This document shows, piece after piece, positions 1 through 8,806 of a stretch of DNA of 51,777 bases; the stretch's first letter is position 1, and every line of letters begins with the position of its first letter. The notes beneath the pieces were generated by a model. That model ran no database searches. It was given only the letters and a program-made list of their open reading frames with translations, and was not told the origin of the DNA. Location of the stretch: contig JAKPPV010000032.1 in assembly GCA_029547145.1 (NCBI GenBank), positions 1 through 51,777 on the forward strand, in the 5' to 3' direction. Position numbers and translations under genes: made by a program. This DNA is from Methanobacteriota archaeon. Its GTDB lineage: Archaea > Halobacteriota > Methanomicrobia > Methanomicrobiales > Methanospirillaceae.

Positions 1-84
1 TTGTTGCGACTCGCCGGATCGATTCTCAAGGACATCAACGAGGAGTGGATCACCGGGAAAAGGTATTTGCTGATGGACGAGTGA
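1..84 (+). CDS. IS256-family (mutator-type) transposase, C-terminal fragment
   Basis: The reading frame is open from the window edge and ends at TGA 82-84, giving 27 residues. The fragment includes the run [20 protein letters not shown]256/mutator transposases typically end with a helix of the form L-x-E-I-x-E-E-W-x-x-G-R-R-Y-L-S-M, and this tail matches that pattern. The DDE catalytic residues lie outside the window. The gene is immediately followed by what looks like the right terminal inverted repeat of the element, and then by the broken end of a host gene. The family call rests on a short tail and is therefore a good guess rather than a certainty. Confidence 0.65.
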   Translation: MLRLAGSILKDINEEWITGKRYLLMDE

Positions 85-140
85 TGGAGATCCAGGGAGA
101 CAGGACCCGAGGGAAATTACAGCACTTCTGAAACGCTACC
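1..140 (+). mobile_element. Right end of an IS256-type insertion sequence
   Basis: The transposase tail ends at 84. The next about 55 bases are non-coding and finish with AAATTACAGCACTTCTGAAA CGCTACC at about 114-140, which resembles the terminal repeats of archaeal mutator-type elements (A/T-rich, ending in a CTACC-like motif). From about 141 the minus strand reads as a coherent secreted protein, so the element boundary is placed at 140, give or take a few bases. The left end and target-site duplication are outside the window and cannot be checked. Confidence 0.55.
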
Positions 141-655
141 AAGTTCGTCGACCTGGTTCCGACCGTGGGCGTCGCATAGAACGAAGCCTTCACCGGGGGA
201 GAGGAGTAGACCACGTACGTCTTGATGCTCGAGTAGTATCCCGAATTCACCGAGCGGTAGCGGTAGGTTCCGGGCAGGGACTCCTTGACAGACCAGCCGA
301 TGTAGCCGTTCCCGTTCGTGTACCCGCTCCCGATCGTCGACCACGAGCCACCATTCCGGGAGTGCTGGAGGGTGACATACTGGTACCGATCAGGCGTTCG
401 GACACCGTTCACCACGTTGTACCAGGTCCATCCCCCGATCGAGAACCACACGTTGGTATACGCCTGGGTCAACGGAGAACTGAGCGAGTTCGTGAGCGGT
501 GCCGCCTGGGTATCGGGTGCCGGTGCCCCGACGAGCCCGATGCCGGATGCCTCGCCTGGGAGGGGGTTGGACCGTGCGATGCTCTCCGCGCTCGCGACAC
601 CGGTACACATGGCACCGACGAGGAGGAGGAAGAGGATCAGCAGAATTTTTTTCAT
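141..655 (-). pseudogene. Secreted beta-sandwich protein, 3' end removed by IS insertion
   Basis: The minus-strand frame starts at ATG 655 with a classic signal peptide ([19 protein letters not shown], cleavage probably after AESA/ASA-type sites near residue 25). A Pro/Ala/Ser linker follows, then an all-beta segment rich in Tyr, Gly, Ser and Trp, with short pieces such as [14 protein letters not shown] and [17 protein letters not shown]. That pattern is typical of immunoglobulin-like extracellular repeats in methanogen surface proteins. Host-like sequence stops near residue 172. The frame then continues about 30 residues into insertion-sequence DNA and stops at 50. The remaining 3' part should lie left of the IS, outside the window. 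A truncated protein could still be exported. Its original length is unknown. Confidence 0.6.
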
Positions 656-675
656 GGCACTTTCTGCGTGTACAG

Positions 676-715
676 AATAAAAGATATATTTTCTTATTAA
701 AAAAATTTTATAACA
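676..715 (-). promoter_or_regulatory. A/T-rich archaeal promoter of the secreted-protein gene
   Basis: An A/T-rich block in otherwise GC-rich DNA precedes ATG 655. On the minus strand it contains AATATATC (683-690), about 30 bases ahead of the start codon, and a second TTATAAAATT-like stretch at about 701-712. The first fits a TATA box giving a very short leader. Confidence 0.5.
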
Positions 716-881
716 TTGAGGAACCCGATCGGCACCCTTCCACGCCGTAACGGGGCCCCGACGGAGCGGAAGTGACCGCCCCTCGGGGGCCGGCGGAGGT
801 CGGGGGCAGGAACCGACCGCCCCGATCCGACCGAACACAAAGCCAAATATCTTCTGCACCCCATTGATCTCAGGTTTTTCC

Positions 882-2174
882 ATGCGGACGCCGATTGAGA
901 AGGTCACGCCCGAGACCGGGCACGCGAAGTGCGTGGGGTTCGTCCACGAGGTCCGGGACCTGGGCGGGCTCACGTTCGTCCTCCTGCGCGACCGGACCGG
1001 GATCCTCCAGGTCACGGTCCCGAAGAAGAAGGTCAGCCCCGAGGTCGCCCGGGCGGTCCGTGAGGTCTCACGCGAATCGGTCGTGATGGTGACGGGCGAG
1101 GTGAAGCCGACCGGGAAGGCGCCGGGGGGGCGCGAGCTCGTCCCGTCCACCTTCGAGGTCCTCTCCCGCGCCGGGACTCCTCTCCCGCTCGACGTCGCCG
1201 AGAAGGTGCCGGCCGAACTCGACACCCGCCTGGACGCCCGGTTCCTCGACGCCCGCCGGCCCCGGGTGGCTGCCGTCTTCCAGGTCCGGTCGGCGGTCCT
1301 GTACGAGACCGCCCGGTACCTGCACAAGCATGACTTCATCCAGATCACGACCCCGAAGATCGTCGCCGCCGCAACCGAGGGGGGGACCGAGCTCTTCCCG
1401 ATCGCGTACTTCGAGAAAGAGGCCTTCCTGAACCAGTCACCCCAGCTCTACAAGCAGATGATGATCGGTGCGGGGTTTGAGAAGGTCTTCGAGATCGGTC
1501 CCATCTTCCGGGCGGAGGAGCACAACACCACCCGGCACCTGAACGAGGCGACCTCGATCGACGTTGAGGTCGCATTCGCCGATCACCAGGACGTCATGGA
1601 CCTCCTGGAGGGGCTCGTGGTCTCGGTCTACGAACACGTCGCCGCCACCTGCGCCGCTCCGCTCGAGCGGGGGGGGTTCGAACCCGTTCGGGTTCCGAAG
1701 GCCCCGTTCACCCGCCTGCCGTACGTCGAGGCGATCGAGATCGCCGCTGCCGGGATCGATGAACCGATCGCCTACGGCGACGACCTCTCCCCCGCCGCCG
1801 AGCGGGCGATCGGTGAGGCGATGGGCGGGCACTACTTCGTCGTCGACTGGCCGAGTTCGATCCGGCCGTACTACGCGATGCCGTACGAGGACGACCCCTC
1901 CATCTGCAAGGCCTTCGACCTCATGCACCCCCGGATGGAGCTCTCCTCCGGGGCCCAGCGCGTTCACCAGCACGACCAGCTCGTCCGGCAGATCGCGGCA
2001 CGCGGCCTCTCGCCGGACTCGTTCGAGTTCTATCTCCGTCCGTTCCTCTACGGGATGCCCCCCCACGCCGGGTGGGGGCTGGGGGTCGAACGGCTCGTGA
2101 TGACCATGCTCGGTCTCCAGAACATCCGGGAGGCGGTCCTCTTTCCCCGGGACCGTCACCGGCTCGTCCCATGA
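882..2174 (+). CDS. aspS: Aspartyl-tRNA synthetase (archaeal type)
   Basis: A class II aminoacyl-tRNA synthetase of 430 residues, the usual archaeal length. Residues about 1-100 form the OB-fold anticodon-binding domain ([21 protein letters not shown]). The catalytic core follows, with motif 2 around [15 protein letters not shown] and motif 3 [11 protein letters not shown] near the end. Archaeal AspRS enzymes are often non-discriminating and also charge tRNA-Asn. Whether this one does cannot be decided by eye. The ATG at 882 is preferred over an in-frame ATG at 864 because AGGT lies 6-7 bases ahead of it and because archaeal AspRS starts close to this point. A TATA-like AAATAT is at about 845-850. 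The stop overlaps the next start (ATGA at 2171-2174), so the downstream methionine synthase is probably translationally coupled. Confidence 0.96.
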   Translation: MRTPIEKVTPETGHAKCVGFVHEVRDLGGLTFVLLRDRTGILQVTVPKKKVSPEVARAVREVSRESVVMVTGEVKPTGKAPGGRELVPSTFEVLSRAGTPLPLDVAEKVPAELDTRLDARFLDARRPRVAAVFQVRSAVLYETARYLHKHDFIQITTPKIVAAATEGGTELFPIAYFEKEAFLNQSPQLYKQMMIGAGFEKVFEIGPIFRAEEHNTTRHLNEATSIDVEVAFADHQDVMDLLEGLVVSVYEHVAATCAAPLERGGFEPVRVPKAPFTRLPYVEAIEIAAAGIDEPIAYGDDLSPAAERAIGEAMGGHYFVVDWPSSIRPYYAMPYEDDPSICKAFDLMHPRMELSSGAQRVHQHDQLVRQIAARGLSPDSFEFYLRPFLYGMPPHAGWGLGVERLVMTMLGLQNIREAVLFPRDRHRLVP

Positions 2175-3067
2175 CCCTCCCGCCGGTCCTCCTTCCGACG
2201 ACTGTGGTCGGTTCGTACCCCCCGGTCGAGGGACGGGGGCTCCGGTCCCTGCTCGACCGGCACCGGACCGCCCTGGAGACCGCGGTCGACGACCAGATCC
2301 GGGCCGGGGTCGAGATCATCTCGGACGGGCAGGTCCGGGCGGACATGATCGCCGCCTTCGCGGAACGGCTCCCCGGCGTCCGGGAGGGGCGGGTCATCGG
2401 GCGGATCGAGCCTCCCGACCGTCCGATCACCGTGGACGACACGCGGTACGCCCGTTCGAAGGCGCCGTTCGTCAAGGGGATCCTGACCGGTCCGACCACG
2501 CTTGCCCACGCGCTCCACATCGAGACCCGGATCTACCGGGACCGGAGCGACCTCGCGTTCGACCTGGCGCGGGTCCTCGCTGGTGAGGCACGGGCGCTGG
2601 TCGATGCGGACATCTGCATGCTCCAGGTGGACGAGCCGATCCTCTCGACCGGGTCCGCCGATCTCGCCATCGCAGGCGAGGCGATCGGGACGGTGGTATC
2701 GGGCCTTCCGGTGCCGGTCGCACTCCATGCCTGCGGACCGATCGCCGGGATGATCGACGACCTGCTCAGGTTCCCGGTGCAGATCCTGGACCTGGAATTC
2801 GCCGGTCACCCTTCGAACCTCGAGCTGTTGGCGACGCGCGAGTTGAAGGAGAAACAGATCGGACTCGGGGTGATCGTCTCCTCCTCCGATGACGTCGAGA
2901 CGGTCGAAACGGTCCGCGCCCGTGTCGAACGGGGGGTCGAGATCTTCGGCCCCGAGCGCCTCCTGATCGACCCCGACTGCGGTCTGCGCATGCGTTCCCG
3001 CCGGTCCGCCTGCGCCAAGCTGACGAACATGGTCCGGGCGGTCCGGGAGGTGCGGGCGGAACTCTGA
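2171..3067 (+). CDS. Core methionine synthase (MetE C-terminal domain type, folate-independent)
   Basis: A 298-residue TIM-barrel protein that matches only the C-terminal catalytic half of cobalamin-independent methionine synthase. It opens with TTVVGSYPP, and carries QVDEPIL, the zinc-site segment ALHACG (His and Cys ligands) and a second Cys in DPDCGLRMR near the C-terminus. Full-length bacterial MetE has about 750 residues and a folate-binding N-terminal half, which is absent here. Stand-alone archaeal forms (MesA/MesC-type core MetE) are known or proposed to take methyl groups from methyl-corrinoids rather than methyl-folates. The ATG overlaps the aspS stop. It completes homocysteine methylation; the actual methyl donor here is inferred, not seen. 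Confidence 0.9.
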   Translation: MTLPPVLLPTTVVGSYPPVEGRGLRSLLDRHRTALETAVDDQIRAGVEIISDGQVRADMIAAFAERLPGVREGRVIGRIEPPDRPITVDDTRYARSKAPFVKGILTGPTTLAHALHIETRIYRDRSDLAFDLARVLAGEARALVDADICMLQVDEPILSTGSADLAIAGEAIGTVVSGLPVPVALHACGPIAGMIDDLLRFPVQILDLEFAGHPSNLELLATRELKEKQIGLGVIVSSSDDVETVETVRARVERGVEIFGPERLLIDPDCGLRMRSRRSACAKLTNMVRAVREVRAEL

Positions 3068-3113
3068 TCATCGGCCCGCCGGAACCGTCCTGCATCGCCC
3101 TCATACAGGGACG

Positions 3114-3126
3114 GGTCTTTATACCA
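3114..3126 (+). promoter_or_regulatory. TATA box of the Nudix gene
   Basis: CTTTATACC centres at about 3121, 25 bases ahead of ATG 3146. This spacing places the transcription start at or next to the start codon, so the transcript is likely leaderless; no Shine-Dalgarno sequence is seen. Confidence 0.6.
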
Positions 3127-3145
3127 CGCACGGTACGATCCGATC

Positions 3146-3556
3146 ATGCACGAAGGGGCCGGAGGACCGTTCGAACTGGCGGCACACGCCGCGATCACCG
3201 ATCAACGCGGCCGGCTCCTCCTCCTCCACCGCCCGGAGACGAGCGAATGGAACCCCGGGAGGTGGGAGCTCCCCGGAGGCAGGCTCAATCCGGGGGAGGG
3301 GATCGCGCGGGCGCTGGTGCGCGAGACCAGGGAGGAGACGGGTCTCGATGTCGTACCGGGCCGACTCCTGGGGGCGGGGCCCCAGGAGAGGCCGGGCAGC
3401 CGGACCGTGCACATGGTCTTCGCGGTCACCGGTGTCACCGGAGAGGTGACGCTCTCCCCGGAACACGATGCCTACCGCTGGGTGACGCCCGGCGGGCTCT
3501 CCCGCCTTCCGCTCTCGGACTGGATGACCGCCTGGATCGAGAGTATGCGGGGTTGA
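3146..3556 (+). CDS. Nudix hydrolase
   Basis: A 136-residue protein with a complete Nudix box: G-x5-E-x7-REU-x-EE-x-GU is met exactly, from the Gly of GRLNPGE to REETGL (about residues 50-72). These residues bind the divalent metals and hydrolyse nucleoside-diphosphate-linked compounds. The N-terminal strand HAAITDQRGRLLLLHR and the segment WELPGGRL are typical of MutT/ADP-ribose-type members, but substrate cannot be assigned. The length is normal for a single-domain enzyme. It has its own TATA box and is convergent with the response regulator 55 bases downstream. Confidence 0.9.
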   Translation: MHEGAGGPFELAAHAAITDQRGRLLLLHRPETSEWNPGRWELPGGRLNPGEGIARALVRETREETGLDVVPGRLLGAGPQERPGSRTVHMVFAVTGVTGEVTLSPEHDAYRWVTPGGLSRLPLSDWMTAWIESMRG

Positions 3557-3611
3557 AGGGGGAGCAGGAAGGGAGGGGGGTACCGGAGAGGGCGTCCGGC
3601 ACCCCCGTTCG

Positions 3612-4052
3612 TCACCGGGACCGGTAGTCATCGGGCCTTCTGTTGACCATCTGCCAGTAGCACCCGATCTCCCGGATCACCTCCGCAAACCGGTCGAACT
3701 CGACCGGCTTGACGATGTAACTGTTCGCTCCGAGCCCGTAGCTGATCGCCAGGTCGCGTTCCTCCGCCGACGAGGAGAAGACCACCACCGGCGTCTCCCG
3801 GAGGACCGCATCCTCCTTGATCCGGCGGAGGACCTCGAGCCCGCTCACCTTGGGAAGTTTCAGGTCGAGCACGATCACACGGGGCCTGATCCCCTCAAGG
3901 AAGAGGGCGTCGATCGCCTCCTGTCCGTCCCAGGCGACCCGGACGTGATCGCGCATGTTCGACCATTCGAAGACATGGAGGATCAGCTCCACGTCGTGCG
4001 GGTTGTCCTCGATCAGCAGGATATCCTCATTCCACGACTGGGGTTCCATCAT
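3612..4052 (-). CDS. Single-domain response regulator (Rcp1/CheY-like)
   Basis: A 146-residue receiver domain with no output domain. The acidic pocket is IEDN near the N-terminus, the phosphoacceptor is Asp63 in VIVLDLKLP, and the conserved switch Ser/Lys lie in VVFSSS and VKPVE. The extra loop and the sequence around it match regulators paired with phytochrome-like or PAS histidine kinases. Two adjacent ATG codons (4052 and 4049) could start it. Its 5' end overlaps the 3' end of the kinase by about 26 bases, so the two are one operon with kinase first. Output is probably through protein-protein contact. Confidence 0.93.
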   Translation of the reverse strand: MMEPQSWNEDILLIEDNPHDVELILHVFEWSNMRDHVRVAWDGQEAIDALFLEGIRPRVIVLDLKLPKVSGLEVLRRIKEDAVLRETPVVVFSSSAEERDLAISYGLGANSYIVKPVEFDRFAEVIREIGCYWQMVNRRPDDYRSR

Positions 4053-6732
4053 TCTCTACCTCACCCAGGACAAAATAAAAGGTTGCACCCTGGTCCGGTG
4101 CCGAATCCACCCAGATCCGGCCACCGTGCCGTTCGATAATCCTCTGGACGATCGCGAGCCCGACTCCGGTCCCCTCGTACTCGCTGGCAGGGTGTAGGCG
4201 GGAGAAGACCTTGAAGAGGTTGTGGGCATACCGGACGTCGAACCCGACCCCGTTGTCCCGTACGAAATACACGGTATCTTCTCCGTCCCGGCGGGACCCG
4301 ATCTCGATCCGGGCGACGTCCCGTCCCCGGGTGAACTTCAACGCGTTTCCGATCAGGTTTACAAAGACCTGTTTGAGCAGGGTGGGGTCCGCCCGGCAAC
4401 GGGGAAGCCCTCCGATCGTGATCTCCACGTTGCGATCGTGCCGCTCACCGGAGAGCTCGTCGATCACCTCCTTCACCACCATGGACGGGTCGAGATCCTG
4501 TACCTTCATCACCCCTCGCCCGGCCCGGGAGAGGTTGAGGAGGCCATCGATCAGGCGCGCCATCTGCCGTGCGTTCGAACTGATCAGGTCCAGGTACTGC
4601 GTCTGCCGGTCGGAGAGACCCTCTCCGTGTTCGTGGAGAAGCAGGTAGACGTATCCGTCGATCGCCCGGAGCGGCGACCGGAGGTCGTGTGAGACCGAGT
4701 AGGTGAACGATTCGAGCTCCCGGTTCGCCTGGCGGAGATCCTCGGTCCGCCGTCGCACGCGTTCCTCGAGCTCGGCATTGAGCCGGCGGTTCTCCTCTTC
4801 AGCCTCCCGTAACCGGGTGATATCGTTCCCGATGCAGAGGATACCGAGTGGTGTCCCATCCTCCCCCAGGATCCGACGGTTGGTCCAGGAGATGAAGGCC
4901 CGGGAACCGTCCCGGCGCATGTTCTCGTTCTGGTTGATCGTGTGCCCTTCCGGGTCGCGGCAGATCGCATGAACGAGGTCCCCCGTCCTCTCGCCCTTGG
5001 AGTCGATCTCGGGGACGATCGTGCCGACCACATCCCGTCCCAGAAGCTCGCCAGGCCCGAACCCGAAGAACCTCTCGGCGTACTCGTTGATGTACCAGAT
5101 CCTCCCGTCCGGCCCGAGCCGGAGGATGATCGAGTTCGCGTCCTCGACGAGCTGCCGGTACTTCTTCTCGCTCTCGCGCAGGGCGACCTCGTTTCTCTTC
5201 CGCGTCGTGATCTCCTGGCCGGCGGCGTAGTACCCGACCACCTGCCCATCGGCAGGGTCGCAGACCGGCACGGTATGGTGACTGAGCCATCGGACGGTCC
5301 CGTCCCGGTCGAACACACGGAGATCGCTCTCGAACGGTCTGTTGGCCAGGACCTCCTCGATGTGCCGCTCGAGGATCCGGCGGTCGTCGTCGTGGACGAT
5401 CGCCGGCAGCCCGCCCATGTGGTCGAACTCCTCGGATGTCCTCCCGAAGATCGGTCGCAGGTCTCCGGCCGTCCAGACCAGGCGCCAGTCTCCGTCCGGG
5501 GCGAGCATCATGCAGTAGGCGTAGTCGGAGACCAGGGCAAGCGTGCGGCGGTACCGATCCTCGCTCTCGGAGAGGTTCGCCTGGTGCTGGCGCAGCTGCT
5601 CGATCGTCCCCTTCAGCTGCCCGACCATCGTCATGATCGAGGAGGTCAGGATACGGAACTCCTCCGCCTGGCTCGACGAGATCTCGTGGTCGAGATCTCC
5701 GCCGGCGATCACGTTCACGTCACCTACAAGAGTCTGGATGGGTCTGGCAAGACGACGGGAGACGAGAGCGGCGCCCAGGAACCCGAGCCCGAGCGCCCCG
5801 AAGGCCACGAGGAGATGGTACCGGAGCAGGTTCGCGAGGGCATCGGCCAGAGGACGGGTATTGTAGGCGAGTTCAACGATCATCGAGAGATCGGAGCCGT
5901 ACTGCTCGTCGTACAGATCGACATAGCAGTACCGGACCTTTCTTCCCGACGGCTCGTCGAACACTTCGAAGCCGGATCGCGTCTCGATCGCCCGGTCCAG
6001 GCGGGCCGAGAGCTCCGCATCGGGTTTGAATTGCCGGTTCCCGACCTGGTCCTTCTGGATCGTGAAGATACGTACATCATCGATGTACGGGTTCACGGCC
6101 TTGATCCTTTGTATCGTGTCGGTGTACTTCAGTCGCTGCCGTTCTTCCCTGAACCGATCCCCGATCAACCCGAGTTCCAGGATGAACCGGTGGTCCGGGG
6201 TCGGGGCGTAGGCATACTTGCGCAGGATCCCCGTCTCGGGCTCCCGAACCACGCGATCGGGATAAAATCCGCTCGTGTTCCGGATCCGGTCCAGGTACGA
6301 GGCGAAGACCGGGTCCTCTCCGAAGTTGAGGTTCAGGTCGGGTGGATAGGTGGAGTACTGGATGACATTCGAGGTGTTGATGATGTAGATGTCCATCTTG
6401 TCCCTGAACGCCTCCCGCCTGATCCGCACAAGGTCCATCCTCTCCGGATCCCCCCCGGCGACTGCGTATTCCCGAAGGAGCAGGCCCAGACCCTCCTCCA
6501 TCTGGACGTTCATCGTATCGTCGAAGAGCTTGAGACCGGAGTCGATCAGATGGAGGGTATTGTTGAGGTTGATCTCCGTCTCGTTCTCGAGGAGGTCCTG
6601 ATGGTCCCTGAGGTTCTTCTCCGCGTTCTGGTAATCCACCAGCGTCATCCCGCAGACGATCCCGATGACCAGGAGCATGGTGGCCAGATAGAGCGTCTGG
6701 GAGAACGGACGGGTGTCAGACGAGCGTTTCAC
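4027..6732 (-). CDS. Membrane sensor histidine kinase with HAMP and PAS domains
   Basis: About 901 residues. A membrane helix at about 14-33 is followed by a roughly 270-residue extracytoplasmic sensor, a second helix (about 305-327) and a HAMP domain to about 380. A coiled-coil segment, two PAS domains (about 400-515 and 525-645) and a second coiled coil come next. The HisKA domain has the phosphoacceptor His in SVSHDLRSPLRAIDGY (about residue 682). The ATPase domain has an N-box FVNLIGNALKFT, G1 DNGVGFD and G2 GTGVGLAIVQRI. A TTG at 6738 is in frame, but GGAG lies 6 bases ahead of GTG 6732 and directly against the TTG, so GTG 6732 is chosen. The partner is the overlapping receiver protein. 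The ligand is unknown; the large outer domain suggests a small-molecule sensor of the CACHE kind, which is an inference. Confidence 0.93.
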   Translation of the reverse strand: MKRSSDTRPFSQTLYLATMLLVIGIVCGMTLVDYQNAEKNLRDHQDLLENETEINLNNTLHLIDSGLKLFDDTMNVQMEEGLGLLLREYAVAGGDPERMDLVRIRREAFRDKMDIYIINTSNVIQYSTYPPDLNLNFGEDPVFASYLDRIRNTSGFYPDRVVREPETGILRKYAYAPTPDHRFILELGLIGDRFREERQRLKYTDTIQRIKAVNPYIDDVRIFTIQKDQVGNRQFKPDAELSARLDRAIETRSGFEVFDEPSGRKVRYCYVDLYDEQYGSDLSMIVELAYNTRPLADALANLLRYHLLVAFGALGLGFLGAALVSRRLARPIQTLVGDVNVIAGGDLDHEISSSQAEEFRILTSSIMTMVGQLKGTIEQLRQHQANLSESEDRYRRTLALVSDYAYCMMLAPDGDWRLVWTAGDLRPIFGRTSEEFDHMGGLPAIVHDDDRRILERHIEEVLANRPFESDLRVFDRDGTVRWLSHHTVPVCDPADGQVVGYYAAGQEITTRKRNEVALRESEKKYRQLVEDANSIILRLGPDGRIWYINEYAERFFGFGPGELLGRDVVGTIVPEIDSKGERTGDLVHAICRDPEGHTINQNENMRRDGSRAFISWTNRRILGEDGTPLGILCIGNDITRLREAEEENRRLNAELEERVRRRTEDLRQANRELESFTYSVSHDLRSPLRAIDGYVYLLLHEHGEGLSDRQTQYLDLISSNARQMARLIDGLLNLSRAGRGVMKVQDLDPSMVVKEVIDELSGERHDRNVEITIGGLPRCRADPTLLKQVFVNLIGNALKFTRGRDVARIEIGSRRDGEDTVYFVRDNGVGFDVRYAHNLFKVFSRLHPASEYEGTGVGLAIVQRIIERHGGRIWVDSAPDQGATFYFVLGEVENDGTPVVE

Positions 6733-6827
6733 GATCAACTCCGGGACGGTAGGACGGGATCAGCCCGAAGACAGAGGTCAGGGTTGGAGCCTCTGCTGCG
6801 TCGACACCGCCACGGGAACCATATACG

Positions 6828-6868
6828 GAGTATAATTATTAATATATCGATGAACAGCTATCGTTCAT
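6828..6868 (+). promoter_or_regulatory. Promoter and inverted repeat over the start of an HTH-PAS gene
   Basis: TATAATTATTAATATATC lies at about 6831-6848. A perfect inverted repeat, ATGAAC-7 bases-GTTCAT, spans 6850-6868 and includes the start codon at 6867. The placement between TATA box and start would suit a repressor site, possibly autoregulatory since the gene encodes an HTH protein. The repeat arms are only 6 bases, so chance is possible. Confidence 0.4.
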
Positions 6869-8705
6869 GGGCCTGGACGAGGACCGGGCGGTCGTGCAGA
6901 AGATCCGGACGCTTCTCAAGGCACACCCCAAGGGGCTGATCATCACCGAGATCGCCCGGCAGCTGAGGGTGAACCGCAACTCGGCCGCGAAGTATCTCGA
7001 GATCCTTCTCTTCACCGGTCAGGTCGAAGTCCGGCAGATCGGTATGGCGAAGGTCTATTCGGCCTCGCAGCGCGTCTCACTCTCGGGCCTCCTCCAGTTC
7101 GCGCAGGAGCAGATCCTCGTTCTCGATGACGGGGGACGGATCATCCAGGCGAACGATCGACTGCTCCACTTCTGGCGGGTCTCCCGCGAGGACCTGCTCG
7201 GTGAGACCCTGGAACGGGCCGGGATACCGGCGCTCACGGGGATCACTCCCCTTGGACCGGATGAGGGGGCAGAGCGGCGCGAGTTCTCCTTCGGGCAAGA
7301 CGGGAGAACCGTCCACTGCCGTCTTTCGCTGATCCCGACCGTCTTCGAGGACGGGGGCTTTGGCACCACCCTGATCATCGAGGACATCACGGCCGAGCGG
7401 GAGTACGAACAGAGGCTCGCGGAGAGCGAAGCGCGGTACCGGGCCGTGGTCGAGGACCAGACCGAGATGATCTCCCGACACCGGCCGGACGGGACGATCA
7501 CCTTCGCGAACCGGGCCTGGCTCCGGTTCTTCGGTGATGAGGGTTCCCAGAATCCCGTCTTCCGGGAGGTCATCGCCACCGCCGGGGACAATGCAAGCCA
7601 TGTTCCGCCGGACTCCCCTGCCTCGCCGGGCCAGTGGCAGGTCAGGAACGCCGGGGGCGAGATCCGGTGGATCGAGGGAACGGTCCATGCGCTCCAGGAT
7701 CCGCAGGGTATCGAAAGAGAGTACCAGCTGGTGTTGAGGGATGTCACCGAGGCCCACGATAGACGGCGCGAACTCCTGATCAAGGAGGCCGCGATGGCCG
7801 CCTCGATCGACGGGCTGGTGATCGTCGGGGCGGACGAACGGATCGAGTATGCGAACCGGGCCTTCATCACCATGTTCGGGTACGATCGTCCGTCGGAGGT
7901 CGTGGGCCTGAAGTACGTCCAACTCTCTCACGGTGACCTCGAGACGGCCCTTGTCATTGAGAAGATCCGGAACGTGCTTCAACACCAGGGACGATGGACC
8001 GGAGAGATCCGGTGTATTCGCCGGGACGGCTCTCCCTTCACCGCCCGGGTATCCGCCTCGACCGTACGGGATGGAGCCGGTACCTTCCTCTGCGTCCTCC
8101 TCTCGTTCGTGGACTTGACCGATCGGCTGCGGACGGAGCAGGCGCTGAAGCGGAGCCGGGAGAAGCTGCAGGAGACGATCGAGTTCATACCCGACGCGAC
8201 CTTCATCCTGGACCGCGATCGGTGCGTCGTCGCCTGGAACAGGAGCATGGAGAAGATGACCGGGATCCTCCGTGAAGAGATGATCGGGTCCCAGGATTAC
8301 GGGCGCGCCTTTTCCAGGTTCGGCGGATCCTTTCCGGTCCTCGTCGACCTGGTCGACCTCCCGACCGAGGAACTGGTGCGACGGTGTCCCGGGGTCAGGC
8401 GGATCGGGGAGACGCTCTTCTACGAGACCTGGGTGCCCTCGCTCCACGGGGGGCGGGGTGGGTATCTCTGGGGCAAGGCGTCGTTCCTGATCGATCACGA
8501 TCAGAACCTGATCGGTGCCATGCAGACCCTTCGTGACATCACGGAATGGAAGAGGGCGGAAGAATCGTACCGGGATGCGTCCGCACGCGAACAAGCCATC
8601 CGGCGCGCCCTGGAGCAGCGGGAACAGGGGGGTGACCGGGAACCCCCACTGTCGGGGGACCCGGACCGCGGATCGTCCGACGGTACCTCCCCGTCGGAAC
8701 CATGA
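6867..8705 (+). CDS. HTH-PAS sensory transcription regulator
   Basis: A 612-residue soluble protein. Residues 1-65 form a winged helix (ITEIARQLRVNRNSAAKYLE then a wing with GQVEVRQIGMAKVYS). Four consecutive PAS-type domains follow (about 75-175, 180-295, 300-415, 425-550), shown by repeated pieces such as ILVLDDGGRIIQAND, RYRAVVEDQTEMISRH and VIVGADERIEYANRAF. No kinase or receiver domain follows; the C-terminal 40 residues are charged, Pro-rich and probably disordered. The architecture recurs widely in Methanomicrobiales genomes and is taken to be a one-component sensor-regulator. A smaller paralogue is at 13269. It is divergent from the kinase gene, from which it is separated by about 130 bases. 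Confidence 0.88.
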   Translation: MGLDEDRAVVQKIRTLLKAHPKGLIITEIARQLRVNRNSAAKYLEILLFTGQVEVRQIGMAKVYSASQRVSLSGLLQFAQEQILVLDDGGRIIQANDRLLHFWRVSREDLLGETLERAGIPALTGITPLGPDEGAERREFSFGQDGRTVHCRLSLIPTVFEDGGFGTTLIIEDITAEREYEQRLAESEARYRAVVEDQTEMISRHRPDGTITFANRAWLRFFGDEGSQNPVFREVIATAGDNASHVPPDSPASPGQWQVRNAGGEIRWIEGTVHALQDPQGIEREYQLVLRDVTEAHDRRRELLIKEAAMAASIDGLVIVGADERIEYANRAFITMFGYDRPSEVVGLKYVQLSHGDLETALVIEKIRNVLQHQGRWTGEIRCIRRDGSPFTARVSASTVRDGAGTFLCVLLSFVDLTDRLRTEQALKRSREKLQETIEFIPDATFILDRDRCVVAWNRSMEKMTGILREEMIGSQDYGRAFSRFGGSFPVLVDLVDLPTEELVRRCPGVRRIGETLFYETWVPSLHGGRGGYLWGKASFLIDHDQNLIGAMQTLRDITEWKRAEESYRDASAREQAIRRALEQREQGGDREPPLSGDPDRGSSDGTSPSEP

Positions 8706-8806
8706 GACGGTATCGAACCCCGTCTCTCGCCCGCCGCACGTTCTTATACCTGAATCACCCTATCGTGATAACAGCAACCAACCCCGACATCCGAGGTGCC
8801 ATCCCA

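Noticed and set aside
656-1348. N-terminal extension of the secreted-protein frame across aspS
   Set aside because: The extension is antisense to aspS; the signal peptide and promoter fix the start at 655.
4942-6939. 665-residue plus-strand ORF
   Set aside because: It is antisense to the histidine kinase, whose domains are clear, and its composition (Pro, Arg, Asp-rich, no domain) is typical of high-GC shadow frames.
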